Assembly (NCBI GenBank): GCA_934394615.1
Contig: CAKRRJ010000036.1
Location: 1-22,140 of the forward strand
Length of the DNA: 22,140 bases
Origin: an uncultured Lachnospiraceae bacterium
Lineage (GTDB): Bacteria; Bacillota; Clostridia; Lachnospirales; Lachnospiraceae
Direction: 5' to 3'
Shown here: positions 1 through 7,752 of the stretch, one piece after another
Layout of the letters: each line of letters begins with the position of its first letter
Numbering within the stretch: position 1 is the first letter of the stretch
Position numbers and translations under genes: made by a program
The notes under the pieces: model-generated
Database searches by the model: none
Told to the model about the DNA's origin: nothing
Seen by the model: the letters and a program-made list of their open reading frames with translations, nothing else

Positions 1-2
1 AC

Positions 3-43
3 GGTACTGATAAAAGCCATGATTTCCAGCTTTTACCAGTACC
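3..43. repeat. 15-bp inverted repeat with 11-nt loop
   Basis: GGTACTGATAAAAGC at 3-17 is the reverse complement of 29-43 except at one position. A run of six T begins about 12 nt beyond the right arm on the plus strand. This could be an imperfect terminator for a plus-strand gene outside the window, but the T-run is too far from the stem for a confident call. No gene is visible in 1-165. Confidence 0.5.
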
Positions 44-87
44 ATTCTGGCTGTGTTTTTTATTACCGTAGAATAGCTAGGAAAGCA

Positions 88-157
88 GAAGCAGGCAGGG
101 GTGGTATCCTGCGTAGCATAAATAGAAGTGCAGCGGAATACCGCCTCTGCCTGCTTC
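88..157. repeat. 20-bp inverted repeat with 30-nt loop downstream of the ABC operon
   Basis: The arms at 88-107 and 138-157 match at 18 of 20 positions, and both differences allow G-U pairing in one transcript orientation. The loop can form a further CTGC/GCAG stem (109-112 with 130-133). It begins 8 nt past the stop codon of the ATPase gene, so it would form the 3' end of the ABC-operon mRNA. Neither side carries a T-run, so it is not a standard intrinsic terminator. An mRNA-stabilising hairpin or a copy of a palindromic repeat are both possible. Confidence 0.6.
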
Positions 158-165
158 GGACCTTT

Positions 166-909
166 CTAGCCCTGAATAAACCGGCTTAAGAACTCCTTGG
201 TCTTTGCCTTCTGCGGATTGCCGAAGATATCTGCCGGCTTTCCTTCCTCTTCAATGACTCCATCCGCCATGAATACCACATGGTTAGAGACATCGCGGGC
301 GAAGGCCATCTCATGGGTTACGATGATCATGGTGATACCTTCTTTTGCCAGGGTACGCATAACGGCCAGTACCTCGCCTACCATCTGCGGATCCAGCGCA
401 GAGGTCGGCTCATCAAACAGCAGCACCTCCGGCTCCATAGCCAGGGCACGGGCAATCGCCACACGCTGCTTCTGTCCGCCGGAGATCTGTTTCGGCTTTG
501 CGTTGATGTACGGTGCCATGCCTACCTTCTCCAGGTACTTCATGGCGTTCTGTTTTGCTTCCTCTTTGGAACGCTTTAACACCTTAGTCTGGCCGATCAT
601 GCAGTTTTCCAGAACAGTCAGGTTATTAAACAGGTTGAAGCTCTGGAACACCATGCCCACCTTGGAGCGGTATGCCGGAACATTGACCCCTTTATCGGTG
701 ATGTCTTTCTCATGATAGAGGATTTCTCCGGTAGTCGGAGTCTCCAGCATGTTGATGCAGCGCAGCAGGGTGGACTTACCGGAACCGGACGCGCCAATGA
801 TACAGGTTACATCTCCGGTATCTACCGTGAAGTCGATGTCACGCAGGACCACATGCTTGCCGAAGGATTTGCTTAAATGACGAATTTCCAGTACATGATT
901 CTCTGCCAT
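166..909 (-). CDS. Polar amino acid ABC transporter, ATP-binding protein
   Basis: This is the cytoplasmic ATPase that drives import by the permease and lipoprotein encoded just upstream. The 247-residue length is standard for the GlnQ/HisP group. Visible motifs are Walker A (GASGSGKST, 39-47), the Q-loop (VFQSFN, 87-92), the ABC signature ([15 protein letters not shown], 142-156), Walker B with the D-loop ([11 protein letters not shown], 163-173) and the switch histidine (THE, H199). The start follows the permease stop by 2 nt and its ribosome binding site lies inside the end of the permease gene, implying translational coupling. The family takes up polar amino acids; the substrate (glutamine, cystine, basic amino acids) cannot be read from the ATPase. 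No disruption is seen. Confidence 0.95.
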   Translation of the reverse strand: MAENHVLEIRHLSKSFGKHVVLRDIDFTVDTGDVTCIIGASGSGKSTLLRCINMLETPTTGEILYHEKDITDKGVNVPAYRSKVGMVFQSFNLFNNLTVLENCMIGQTKVLKRSKEEAKQNAMKYLEKVGMAPYINAKPKQISGGQKQRVAIARALAMEPEVLLFDEPTSALDPQMVGEVLAVMRTLAKEGITMIIVTHEMAFARDVSNHVVFMADGVIEEEGKPADIFGNPQKAKTKEFLSRFIQG

Positions 910-911
910 TG

Positions 912-1703
912 TTACTCTTCCTCCTTCTTTTTCTCTTCATAACGATACATGCCGCTGGTGTGTGCCAGGGTGTCCGTGGTTGCCAGATCATAGTTGTCGG
1001 AACCGTCCATGCGGTTCTCCAGCCACCGCAGAATGCGGGAGCAGGTAAATGTCATGATAAAGTACACGATCATGGTGATGGTGTAGGTCTCAAAGTTCAT
1101 GTACAGAGCGCCTGCTGCAGATTTGGTCTTGTAGAGCAGCTCTGCCACACCAATGACAGAAAGCACACAGCTGTCCTTGATGTTGATGATCAGGTTGTTG
1201 CCAATCTGCGGCATGATATTTCTTAATGCCTGCGGCAGAATGACATAGAGCATAGTCTGTACATGGGTCATGCCGATGGCCTTTGCGCCCTCGGTCTGGC
1301 CCGGATCGATGGAAAGGATACCGCCGCGGACTGTCTCAGCCATGTAGGCACCTGTATTGATGGACAAGATGAAGTATGCTGCCTGCCACATGCTTAAGTT
1401 TAAGCCTAAAAGCGGGAGCATACCGTAGTAGATAAACATGGCCTGCGCCATCATCGGGGTACCGCGGAAAAATTCCACATAGGCGTTCATGATCAGTTTG
1501 ATGATCCATAAAACGACCTTCTTTACCGGGTTGTCTTTTGCTTCAACCGGAATGGTCTGCACGATACCTACTGCAAAACCGATGATGCATCCCACAATGG
1601 TGCCCACCAGCGCAATGCGGATGCTGACTCCGGCACCCTGCAGCATAGACATTCCGTATCTCTGGAATACGACCATCACACGGCCGAAAAAGTCTGTTGG
1701 CAT
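912..1703 (-). CDS. Polar amino acid ABC transporter, permease (HisM/GlnP family)
   Basis: This 263-residue membrane protein forms the translocation channel. Hydrophobic segments begin near residue 24 ([20 protein letters not shown]) and recur through the middle. The binding-protein-dependent transport loop that contacts the ATPase is visible in the segment with [20 protein letters not shown] and the following [28 protein letters not shown] is typical of the His/Glu/Gln/Arg/opine family, whose members have FRGTPLLVQ at this point. The C-terminal tail is charged and ends in acidic residues. An intergenic hairpin separates it from the receptor gene, and it is coupled to the ATPase gene. Only one permease gene is present, so the channel is presumably a homodimer. 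Confidence 0.95.
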   Translation of the reverse strand: MPTDFFGRVMVVFQRYGMSMLQGAGVSIRIALVGTIVGCIIGFAVGIVQTIPVEAKDNPVKKVVLWIIKLIMNAYVEFFRGTPMMAQAMFIYYGMLPLLGLNLSMWQAAYFILSINTGAYMAETVRGGILSIDPGQTEGAKAIGMTHVQTMLYVILPQALRNIMPQIGNNLIINIKDSCVLSVIGVAELLYKTKSAAGALYMNFETYTITMIVYFIMTFTCSRILRWLENRMDGSDNYDLATTDTLAHTSGMYRYEEKKKEEE

Positions 1704-1740
1704 AATACTTTCTCCTCTAAATCTGAAAACTGTAGCTTAA

Positions 1741-1762
1741 GGGCGCGCCTGACGGTGCGCCC
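1741..1762 (-). promoter_or_regulatory. GC-rich hairpin between receptor and permease genes
   Basis: GGGCGC and GCGCCC (1741-1746 and 1757-1762) form a stem around a 10-nt loop in the 75-nt gap between the two genes. There is no strong T-run after it on the minus strand. Such hairpins after the binding-protein gene often protect its mRNA or cause partial termination, giving excess receptor over permease; that role is inferred. Confidence 0.4.
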
Positions 1763-1778
1763 CACATAAGAATTGTGA

Positions 1779-2708
1779 CTAGTTAGCCAGCGGCTGAACG
1801 GCAATTGCCTCGTCCATCATGGCAGAGAAATCATCTTTGGTCATCTTGGTGAGAACACTGTCGATGGCTTCTTTTAACTCGGTGTTGCCCTTCTTCATGG
1901 AGATACCGATGTTGATATCCTCATCGCTTACCTGGAAGTCGTCATCGCCGCCGCCAAACTCAAGCATCTTGAAGTTCGGATAAGCAACCAGTGCGCCCTT
2001 ACCGGTCGGCTGGTCGGTTACAACCAGGTCACACTTGTCTGCGTTTAAGGACATCAGCATATCCGGTGCGCTTGCGGTTGCAGCCAGGATATTTGCGTCC
2101 GGGATCTGCGGCAGGCAGTTCTGATACCAGATGGTGCTCTGCTGGGAAGTACAGGTTGCGCCAGCCAGGTCTGCAACGCTCTTTGCGTCTGCGTACTTGC
2201 CATCTTCTTTTACCAGGGTAACGATAGTTGCGTAGTAGTACGGCTCAGAGAAATCAACTGCCTGAAGACGCTCCTCGGTAATGGACTGACCTGCGATAAC
2301 ACAGTCAACCTGACCGGACTGGATAGCCGGGATCAGAGAATCCCAGTCAAGACGAACGATCTGCAGGTCGTAACCTAACTCATCACAGATCTTCTTTGCC
2401 ATCATAACATCGTAACCATAAGCGTACTCATTGCTGTCTGCGATCGGAACCGCGCCGTTGGAATCGTCCGGCTGGGTCCAGTTATACGGTGCGTATGCGC
2501 ACTCCATAGCTACCTTTAATACTTTTTTCTCACCTGCAGCCTCGGTCTCACCTGCTGCGGTGGTCTCTGCTGCGTCTGCCGCACTTTCTGCTGCGGTAGT
2601 ATCTGCTGCTGCGGTAGTCTCAGTCTTGCTGCCGCCGCATGCGGTCATGGATGCTGCCATCAGGGCTGCCATAGCGGCTGCCATCAGTTTCTTTGCGTTC
2701 TTTTTCAT
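1779..2708 (-). CDS. Amino acid ABC transporter substrate-binding lipoprotein
   Basis: This is the extracytoplasmic receptor of the importer. The 309-residue protein starts with a lysine-rich lipoprotein signal peptide and a lipobox ending MTAC (Cys24, lipid-anchored). A low-complexity Thr/Ala/Glu linker covers roughly residues 27-62. The mature domain is SBP family 3: it opens with LKVAMECAYAPYNW, then has YGYDVMMAKKICDELG and VDCVIAGQSITEERLQAVDFS, all hallmark positions. The start has a strong AGGAGG site at the usual distance. It is the first gene of the operon and lies behind a near-consensus promoter and a leader hairpin. Aspartate-rich loops (GGGDDDFQVSDED) near residue 255 are unusual, but the ligand cannot be assigned. 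Confidence 0.95.
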   Translation of the reverse strand: MKKNAKKLMAAAMAALMAASMTACGGSKTETTAAADTTAAESAADAAETTAAGETEAAGEKKVLKVAMECAYAPYNWTQPDDSNGAVPIADSNEYAYGYDVMMAKKICDELGYDLQIVRLDWDSLIPAIQSGQVDCVIAGQSITEERLQAVDFSEPYYYATIVTLVKEDGKYADAKSVADLAGATCTSQQSTIWYQNCLPQIPDANILAATASAPDMLMSLNADKCDLVVTDQPTGKGALVAYPNFKMLEFGGGDDDFQVSDEDINIGISMKKGNTELKEAIDSVLTKMTKDDFSAMMDEAIAVQPLAN

Positions 2709-2731
2709 AATGCTTCCTCCTCATTTCGCAT

Positions 2732-2780
2732 GAAAAAGTAAAGAAGCCCCTTGGTTGAAGGCTCCTTTGCTTTCTTTTTC
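2732..2780 (-). promoter_or_regulatory. Leader hairpin of the ABC operon, terminator-like
   Basis: In the 5' leader, between the promoter and the receptor start codon, the minus strand folds as GAAAAAG / AAAG / AGCC paired with GGCT / CTTT / CTTTTTC around an 11-nt loop. The 3' arm is U-rich (CUUUACUUUUU), so the element resembles an attenuator. No T-box, other riboswitch core or leader peptide was recognised. Regulation of the importer by premature termination is an inference. Confidence 0.45.
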
Positions 2781-2810
2781 ACCCATATTCTTATTTTATA
2801 AGCTTTTTTA

Positions 2811-2839
2811 ATCATACAACCCGTCTGGGTCTTTGTCAA
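2811..2839 (-). promoter_or_regulatory. Sigma-A promoter of the amino acid ABC operon
   Basis: TTGACA (2834-2839) and TATGAT (2811-2816) are separated by exactly 17 nt on the minus strand. Transcription would start near 2804, giving a leader of about 95 nt that contains the hairpin at 2732-2780. Confidence 0.85.
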
Positions 2840-2886
2840 TTGCTTTATTTTGTTAAGTAATGGTCAAACCATTCCTGTATCTAACA

Positions 2887-4767
2887 TCAGGCTCCCGGTC
2901 CCGGTGTCTGGGAAACCCCCGGTGAAGCACTCACCGATGAACCGCCCGGAGTACTCTGGGTCGTTCCGGATCCAGAACCCGTACTGTTTCCTCCCGGTGC
3001 GCTCTGTGTGGAACCATTCTGCCCCGGATACTCCTGAACGGAAGAACCTGTAGATGCTGCAGTCGTCGGCTGCGCCGCCGCGGTGGTTGGCTGCGCTGCT
3101 GCGGTAGTCGGCTGTGCTGCCGCAGTTGAGTGGGAAGGCTGGCTGGCCGATATCTCATGCGCTGCGGACTGGGATGCTCCCGTAGTCTGCTGAGGCTTCG
3201 TCTCCGCTGCTGTGGTCGGCTGTGCTGCCGCAGTGGTCTGCTGCGCTTTTGTCTCCGAAGCCGCGCCGCCATTCTGAGCAGTCGTGCTGGTCTTGCCGCT
3301 TCCAGAACCATCCAGATGGTAGCAAAGCACCGGCATTCCGGCAGAAATATTCTCGTAAATGGTCTTGGCTGCCGCCGGAGGCAGGTTGATGCAGCCGTGG
3401 GAACCGTTTGTCTTATAGATCTTACCGCCAAAGCTGGAACGCCAGTAGGCGTCATGCATGCCAATTCCGCCGTTGAACGGCATCCAGTATGATACCGGAG
3501 TGGAATAATTTTCTCCTTTTAAGGTCGCATTGCGCTGCTTATATGTGAGAGGATACACACCGGCAGGTGTACTCCATCCCCTGGATTCATTGCCGGAAAC
3601 AAAATCCGACTGCACCACAAGCTTTCCTTCCTTATAAAAAAACATGTGCTGGGCTGTCAGATTGATTTCAGCATAGGTGTTTCCATAATCATTTCCATCG
3701 TGGGAAGCTGCTGTCTGGCTGTAAACCGGCTCACGCTCCTGACTTTCGCAAGACAGAAGAAGCTGTTTCAATGCCGCTGTTTCCTCGCTCTGGTTGATTT
3801 TCCATCCGTAAACACTCTTGCTGATCGTTACCGTCTGGCCATAAAAAGTCTTTAACGTCTTTGGTTTATAGGCTGTATTGTAATTCTGTGCCAGCCATGC
3901 CACATATTCGCTGATCTTCGACTCATCCAGGGAGACGCCTCCCTGTCCGTCGCTTACCAGCCATTCATGGACCTTTTCGCCATTCAGCACTTCACTCTTG
4001 CTGCCAAACCGGTAGGTAACGGTCGTATGCACATACCGGCTCCATGCATCCAGCTCTGCTTTCAGCGCTTCATCCTCCGCAGTAATCTGCGGTCTCTGGT
4101 AAACTCCGGCATCCTCCAGGGAAAGTGTTTCCTGAAAACTCAAAATGCCATCACGCACAGCCTCGTAGAGAAGCTGTGGATCCGGGCTGTTTCCCTCTTC
4201 TTCCGGTACAATCTCATAACCGGTCCCGGAGATATAATTAGAGATGTAGGCATCCTGCGGAGCCACGACCTGCTCCGGACTCAGGCACGCAAGCTGTTCC
4301 ACTGCCGCTGAAAGCTTTGCCGTATCAAACGCCGCCATCGTGTCGATCGTGTAATCCACATAGCGGCCGATGTGAAAGCCCCAGGCGAGCGGGTTCTGAT
4401 TCTCCAGGATCCGTTCCAGGGTTCCATCGAACTCCGGATGCAGGTCGATTGCCGCCCCGCTGATGCTTTCGGACGCACCGCCCCGCTCCTCAAGTGTCAG
4501 GGTATAACCACTGGTTCCTTCTGTAATCTGCCTTTTTACTTCTTCCGGGGTAAGCCCGGATACATCCAGTCCATTCACCGTTGTGTTCGGGAAATAAACC
4601 TGTTTGTACTTCTGTCCCGCCACAACATAAACGGCGCCGGCAGCAACCGCTGCGATCAGGACCGAAGCCCCGACCGTTACGGCAATCTTACTGCCGGCGT
4701 TTGATTCGTCATGCTTGCTGCGACCGCGTCTGCGACTGCGGCCCGTCTGCTGATTTTCTGTTTCCAT
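2887..4767 (-). CDS. L,D-transpeptidase with VanW/PG-binding-like repeats and a low-complexity C-terminal tail
   Basis: This envelope enzyme probably makes 3-3 peptidoglycan cross-links or attaches proteins to peptide stems. The 626-residue protein has a basic cytoplasmic N-terminus and one membrane segment (about 28-50). A PG_binding_4/VanW-like region follows, beginning with VNGLDVSGLTPEEV (64-77) and repeating to about 340. The YkuD domain spans about 364-484: its HGCIN motif contains catalytic Cys459, and an upstream histidine lies in GMHDAYW (His438). After residue 485 comes a Ser/Thr/Ala/Gln/Gly-rich tail of about 140 residues, including three TAAAQPT heptads, which is uncommon after a YkuD domain. 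It is a type II membrane protein facing the wall. It sits 47 nt downstream of a paralogue, probably in one operon; the ribosome binding site (AGGA) is modest. Confidence 0.93.
   Translation of the reverse strand: METENQQTGRSRRRGRSKHDESNAGSKIAVTVGASVLIAAVAAGAVYVVAGQKYKQVYFPNTTVNGLDVSGLTPEEVKRQITEGTSGYTLTLEERGGASESISGAAIDLHPEFDGTLERILENQNPLAWGFHIGRYVDYTIDTMAAFDTAKLSAAVEQLACLSPEQVVAPQDAYISNYISGTGYEIVPEEEGNSPDPQLLYEAVRDGILSFQETLSLEDAGVYQRPQITAEDEALKAELDAWSRYVHTTVTYRFGSKSEVLNGEKVHEWLVSDGQGGVSLDESKISEYVAWLAQNYNTAYKPKTLKTFYGQTVTISKSVYGWKINQSEETAALKQLLLSCESQEREPVYSQTAASHDGNDYGNTYAEINLTAQHMFFYKEGKLVVQSDFVSGNESRGWSTPAGVYPLTYKQRNATLKGENYSTPVSYWMPFNGGIGMHDAYWRSSFGGKIYKTNGSHGCINLPPAAAKTIYENISAGMPVLCYHLDGSGSGKTSTTAQNGGAASETKAQQTTAAAQPTTAAETKPQQTTGASQSAAHEISASQPSHSTAAAQPTTAAAQPTTAAAQPTTAASTGSSVQEYPGQNGSTQSAPGGNSTGSGSGTTQSTPGGSSVSASPGVSQTPGPGA
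3052..3126 (-). repeat. Tandem 21-nt repeat encoding TAAAQPT heptads
   Basis: Three near-identical 21-nt units encode successive TAAAQPT peptides at residues 548-568 of the transpeptidase tail; related TTAAAQPTTAA units occur further upstream in the gene. Such repeats can change copy number by slippage, which would alter the length of the wall-spanning tail. Confidence 0.75.
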
Positions 4768-4814
4768 ATCTGATTCCTGTTGCTCTTTCTGTAAATTCTT
4801 AGCTCTGCCGCGTG

Positions 4815-6218
4815 TTAATTGTAGCAGATAACCGGCATTCCCTGATATACCAGGTCATAGAGGGCTGCAGCTTTTGCCGGCGGCAGATTGACACAGCCGT
4901 GGCTTCCGCTGTTCTGGTAGATAGTTCCGCCAAATTTACTGCGCCAGTTCGCGTCGTGAAGGCCAATCCCACCATTAAACGGCATCCAGTAAGATACCGG
5001 CGTCTCGTACTCATACTTGCCGTCCGCCTGTTTTGCTCCGCGCAGTACCCGGTCGCGCTGCTTGTAGGTCAGGCTGTAGAGTCCCGGAGGGGTCGTGTAG
5101 TTTTTGGATACATTTCCCGTTACGCACGGCGCGTCCCAGACAACCTGTCCGTCTTTCGTCATATATACATGCTGCCCTGAGAGATCTACCTCTACATAAG
5201 TAGTGCCCCACTCTGCCGCGCTGCGGTCTACTGCCCTGGAAGCGTACGCCGGTTCCCGGCTCTGCGACTCTGCGGTACGGATCACGCCTGCCAGCGCCTC
5301 CGCCTCCGCTGCCTGGTCAATCTTCCAGCCAAACGGGCCGGTCACACTGACATCCAGCCCGGTTGCTGTGTGGAACGTGCGCGCGGTACCCGCCGTATTG
5401 TACTTATCTGCCAGAGTCTGCACATAGGCATTTACCTGGTCCATGTTTAACTGAATCTGTCCGTCGGAACTTCCCGTGATCCAGGAACAGATGGTGGCAG
5501 AATCCAGTACCTCGCTCTGCTCTCCGAATGTGTAGGTAACCGTCATCTCCCGGCACCGGTTCATGGTATCGCAGAGATTTTTTAAAGTTTCATTGTCCTG
5601 AGTGACCGATGGCGTGTAATAACACCCTGCCGCTTCCAGATCCACCTCAGTTTCCCCTTTTGTCACGGCATCCCGGATAAGCTGCGCGGTTTTCTCGCGG
5701 TCTACGTTATTTCCCTGCACCTCCGGTACAATGGTAAACGCCTGACCCTCCTGATATCCGGAGACATACGCATCTGCCGTTGTGACGATACTGCTGCCGC
5801 TCACGGCATTTAAGCCCTCAATCTTTGCGTCCAGCGCCGCACTGTCGAAGTTTCCGGCCATATCGGTGCGGTACTTATTGTCCGCGTCCGGACCGGACAC
5901 ACGCCCAGATGCATTCTGCTGATCCAGAATCTGCTGCAGATAACCTTCCGGCAGTCCCACGGAAAAACCGATTTCCGGTCCGGTGATCGTCTCTGTCTTT
6001 CCGCCTTTTTCCTTTATGGTAAGTTTGTAGTCGCTGGCGTAAAAATCCGCAATGCGCTGCGCTGCCTGTTCAATGCTCATGTCGCTGACGCCCAGTCCGT
6101 TTACAGACGTTCCCGGCACAAAGGTTGTCTCATCCGCATAAACCGTGCCAGCTGCCGCAAACATAAGACCTGCCGCAAACACCATACACCTTGCAGTCCA
6201 TCTCCAGCTTTTTCTCAT
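4815..6218 (-). CDS. L,D-transpeptidase (YkuD) with VanW/PG-binding-like repeats
   Basis: This is a 467-residue paralogue of the downstream transpeptidase. A signal peptide with a hydrophobic core at about 10-27 ends near VYADE and probably releases the protein outside. The first PG_binding_4-like repeat starts at VNGLGVSDMSIEQA (39-52) and a second related region runs to about 320. The YkuD domain is C-terminal (about 338-466), with GIGLHDANW (His421) and SHGCVNLPP (catalytic Cys442). Unlike its neighbour it ends right after the domain with MPVICYN, where the neighbour has MPVLCYH before its tail. The start has a GGGAGGA site. It is the first gene of the pair behind the promoter at 6293-6321. 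Confidence 0.94.
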   Translation of the reverse strand: MRKSWRWTARCMVFAAGLMFAAAGTVYADETTFVPGTSVNGLGVSDMSIEQAAQRIADFYASDYKLTIKEKGGKTETITGPEIGFSVGLPEGYLQQILDQQNASGRVSGPDADNKYRTDMAGNFDSAALDAKIEGLNAVSGSSIVTTADAYVSGYQEGQAFTIVPEVQGNNVDREKTAQLIRDAVTKGETEVDLEAAGCYYTPSVTQDNETLKNLCDTMNRCREMTVTYTFGEQSEVLDSATICSWITGSSDGQIQLNMDQVNAYVQTLADKYNTAGTARTFHTATGLDVSVTGPFGWKIDQAAEAEALAGVIRTAESQSREPAYASRAVDRSAAEWGTTYVEVDLSGQHVYMTKDGQVVWDAPCVTGNVSKNYTTPPGLYSLTYKQRDRVLRGAKQADGKYEYETPVSYWMPFNGGIGLHDANWRSKFGGTIYQNSGSHGCVNLPPAKAAALYDLVYQGMPVICYN

Positions 6219-6292
6219 ATTTTCTGATCCTCCCTGGCGTTATCCCGCTCCATTTTGCCGTTTTCCGGCATTCCAACAGTTTCGTATCTCCC

Positions 6293-6321
6293 ATTATAGA
6301 AGCAGCTGGAAAAACCGTCAA
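6293..6321 (-). promoter_or_regulatory. Sigma-A promoter of the L,D-transpeptidase pair
   Basis: TTGACG (6316-6321) and TATAAT (6293-6298) have a 17-nt spacer on the minus strand. The -35 box lies inside the 3' arm of the hairpin at 6311-6342, so promoter and upstream terminator share sequence. Confidence 0.85.
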
Positions 6322-6342
6322 GCATATGTACCTGACGGTTTT
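6311..6342. terminator. 10-bp hairpin, probable terminator overlapping the promoter
   Basis: AAAACCGTCA and TGACGGTTTT form a perfect 10-bp stem around a 12-nt loop, with A-rich and U-rich flanks on both strands. On the minus strand it would end transcription reading through the antiporter relic. The T-run is short, so strength is uncertain. Confidence 0.5.
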
Positions 6343-6430
6343 CTTACGTTTTTCCGGAAATGGACCCTCATCTGTATTTTCTTTCAAAACACAAGGAGAA
6401 GCTGGCATTCCAGTGAGTCATTTTACAGTC

Positions 6431-6690
6431 TCAAAGCATCAGCCAGATAAAATATCCGGCATAGCTGACAAGCATCAGAATTCCCGCTCCCCTCGTGAGC
6501 TTCTGCCCGCGCAATACACTCAGAAAGAGCAGCAGTGCTGCGCCGACTGCCACCAGCGTGTCAATCCGGAAACCGGGCTGAAATGGAACCGGTCCGCAAT
6601 GCCGGAACTTCCCTCCACAAACCAGTCCGCGCCTTTTACAAGCATCGCAAATCCAAGTGCCAGAAACAACAGTTCCACGATGATCTTCAT
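6431..6690 (-). pseudogene. Relic of a calcium/sodium antiporter gene (central deletion plus frameshift)
   Basis: The start is intact: AGAAGGAGG lies 8 nt before the ATG at 6690. The first about 36 residues (MKIIVELLFLALGFAM, LVKGADWFVEGSSGIADRF) match the N-terminus of CaxA/YrbG-type Na+/Ca2+ exchangers. That frame runs into non-homologous residues and stops at about 56 codons. A second frame from about 6570 to 6431 encodes a typical exchanger C-terminus (IDTLVAVGAALLLFLSVL, GQKLTRGAGILMLVSYAGYF, IWLML, stop). Intact members have about 310-330 residues, so roughly 240 central residues, including the ion-binding alpha repeats, are gone and the ends are out of frame. The fragment cannot transport ions. 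Family identification rests on remembered pattern, not a search. Confidence 0.75.
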
Positions 6691-6730
6691 ACGTCTAACC
6701 TCCTTCTAGCGGTATCGGCTGAATTCCCAT

Positions 6731-6783
6731 AATAAAAAGCGAGACTCCACCGTACCATATTTTCTGTACGGTGAAAGTCTCGC
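6731..6783 (-). terminator. Intrinsic terminator of the SseB-like gene
   Basis: On the minus strand GCGAGACT-TT-CACCGTAC pairs with GTACGGTG-G-AGTCTCGC around a 10-nt loop, followed immediately by TTTTTATT. The stem has 16 paired positions and a small internal loop. This is the clearest terminator in the window. Confidence 0.92.
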
Positions 6784-6804
6784 TGCTTAGTCACAAACCG
6801 GATG

Positions 6805-7662
6805 TTAGTTTTCTTCGCCGTTCTTCTTCTCAGCCGCCTGCTTTGCCAGGGCTGCAGAAGCTGCTGCCGCAATTGCCTGATCGGAAGCTGCCTGTGCTTT
6901 TGCTGCCGGGTCCTGCTTTACCGGAACCGGACGGGTTACTGCCAGCGGAAGGTTTACGCCCATCAGGTTCACTACAACACCCTTTGCCTCTTTGTCGAGT
7001 ACCTTCGGAAGCTGGGAAGCCTCTACGATAACCGGCTTAAACGCGTTTTCACGGTTAAAGCGGCTGAACTCTACCGCATCGGTAAATACCAGCTGGTACT
7101 TGTCACCATTATTCAGCTTAACAAGCGGAGTTCCCTTTCCGTCCTGCTGAAGAGCGAAAATAAAGCTGCTCTTCATGAAGTCAGCAGACATCTCCTCCTG
7201 GAGCTGTGCAAGACGCTTCTTGTCCTGAACATCCTCCGGTCTGCGGACCTCCTGCGCGAAGTACAGGGCAGTCAGGTGCAGCTGCGGATTCTCGATCCAT
7301 TTTTTGCCCTCTTCTACCTGCGGATCCTCTCTGCGCTTTGCGAACTCATCGATCTGAATCAGGTCTGCCTGATCGTCGTAATGGATCTCCAGCGCGTTTA
7401 CACCCATGGTATAAAGGTTGGTGAAAAACAGAAGCATGCGGCCGGAGATGATTCTTGCCACTCCAACCGGGATCTTCTCTTCTTTTAATGCTGCTGCCTT
7501 TGCCTTTGCGGCATCCTCAGACAGGTATACAATCGCTTTATCGTCGTAAGTCTCTTTATCACACTCAACGTACGGCTCTCTGGTGTAGCCGGATATCAGC
7601 ACATAAACTGCTCCGTCTTCCTCTTTCATCTGCGCAAGCAGTCTGTCTTTTCCCTCACTCAT
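6805..7662 (-). CDS. SseB-family protein
   Basis: The 285-residue soluble protein has no signal peptide or membrane segment. Residues about 165-250 show the SseB N-terminal-domain pattern: a strand with KYQLVFTDAVEFSRF, then a helix, then GVVVNLMGVNLPLAV, where family members have a similar NP-G-hydrophobic strand. The first 110 residues (VYVLISGYTREPYVE and FFTNLYTMGVNALEIHYDD) look like a diverged related fold. The tail from about 250 is Ala/Gln/Lys-rich and probably helical. SseB homologues in Bacillota have no settled biochemical role; several sit near stress or secretion genes. It is a single-gene transcription unit with its own promoter and terminator. The start is supported by CAGGAGAG. 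Confidence 0.7.
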   Translation of the reverse strand: MSEGKDRLLAQMKEEDGAVYVLISGYTREPYVECDKETYDDKAIVYLSEDAAKAKAAALKEEKIPVGVARIISGRMLLFFTNLYTMGVNALEIHYDDQADLIQIDEFAKRREDPQVEEGKKWIENPQLHLTALYFAQEVRRPEDVQDKKRLAQLQEEMSADFMKSSFIFALQQDGKGTPLVKLNNGDKYQLVFTDAVEFSRFNRENAFKPVIVEASQLPKVLDKEAKGVVVNLMGVNLPLAVTRPVPVKQDPAAKAQAASDQAIAAAASAALAKQAAEKKNGEEN

Positions 7663-7701
7663 AATGCTCTCCTGTTCTTTGCTTAAATTTCGCTGTCCCT
7701 A

Positions 7702-7730
7702 ATTATACAGGCTTTTGCATGCTTTTTCAA
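7702..7730 (-). promoter_or_regulatory. Sigma-A promoter of the SseB-like gene
   Basis: TTGAAA (7725-7730) and TATAAT (7702-7707) are spaced by 17 nt on the minus strand, about 40 nt before the start codon. It begins only 23 nt past the malQ stop, and no convincing terminator separates the two, so read-through from the sugar operon is possible. Confidence 0.85.
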
Positions 7731-7752
7731 GTCTGGGAAAACTTTCTGTATC

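Noticed and set aside
91..165. T-box riboswitch, suggested by AGGGGTGGTATCC
   Set aside because: No specifier loop, no terminator T-run and no downstream plus-strand gene; the resemblance is to a short motif only.
3052..3126. CRISPR-like short repeats
   Set aside because: The 21-nt units are contiguous, in frame and encode peptide heptads; there are no spacers.
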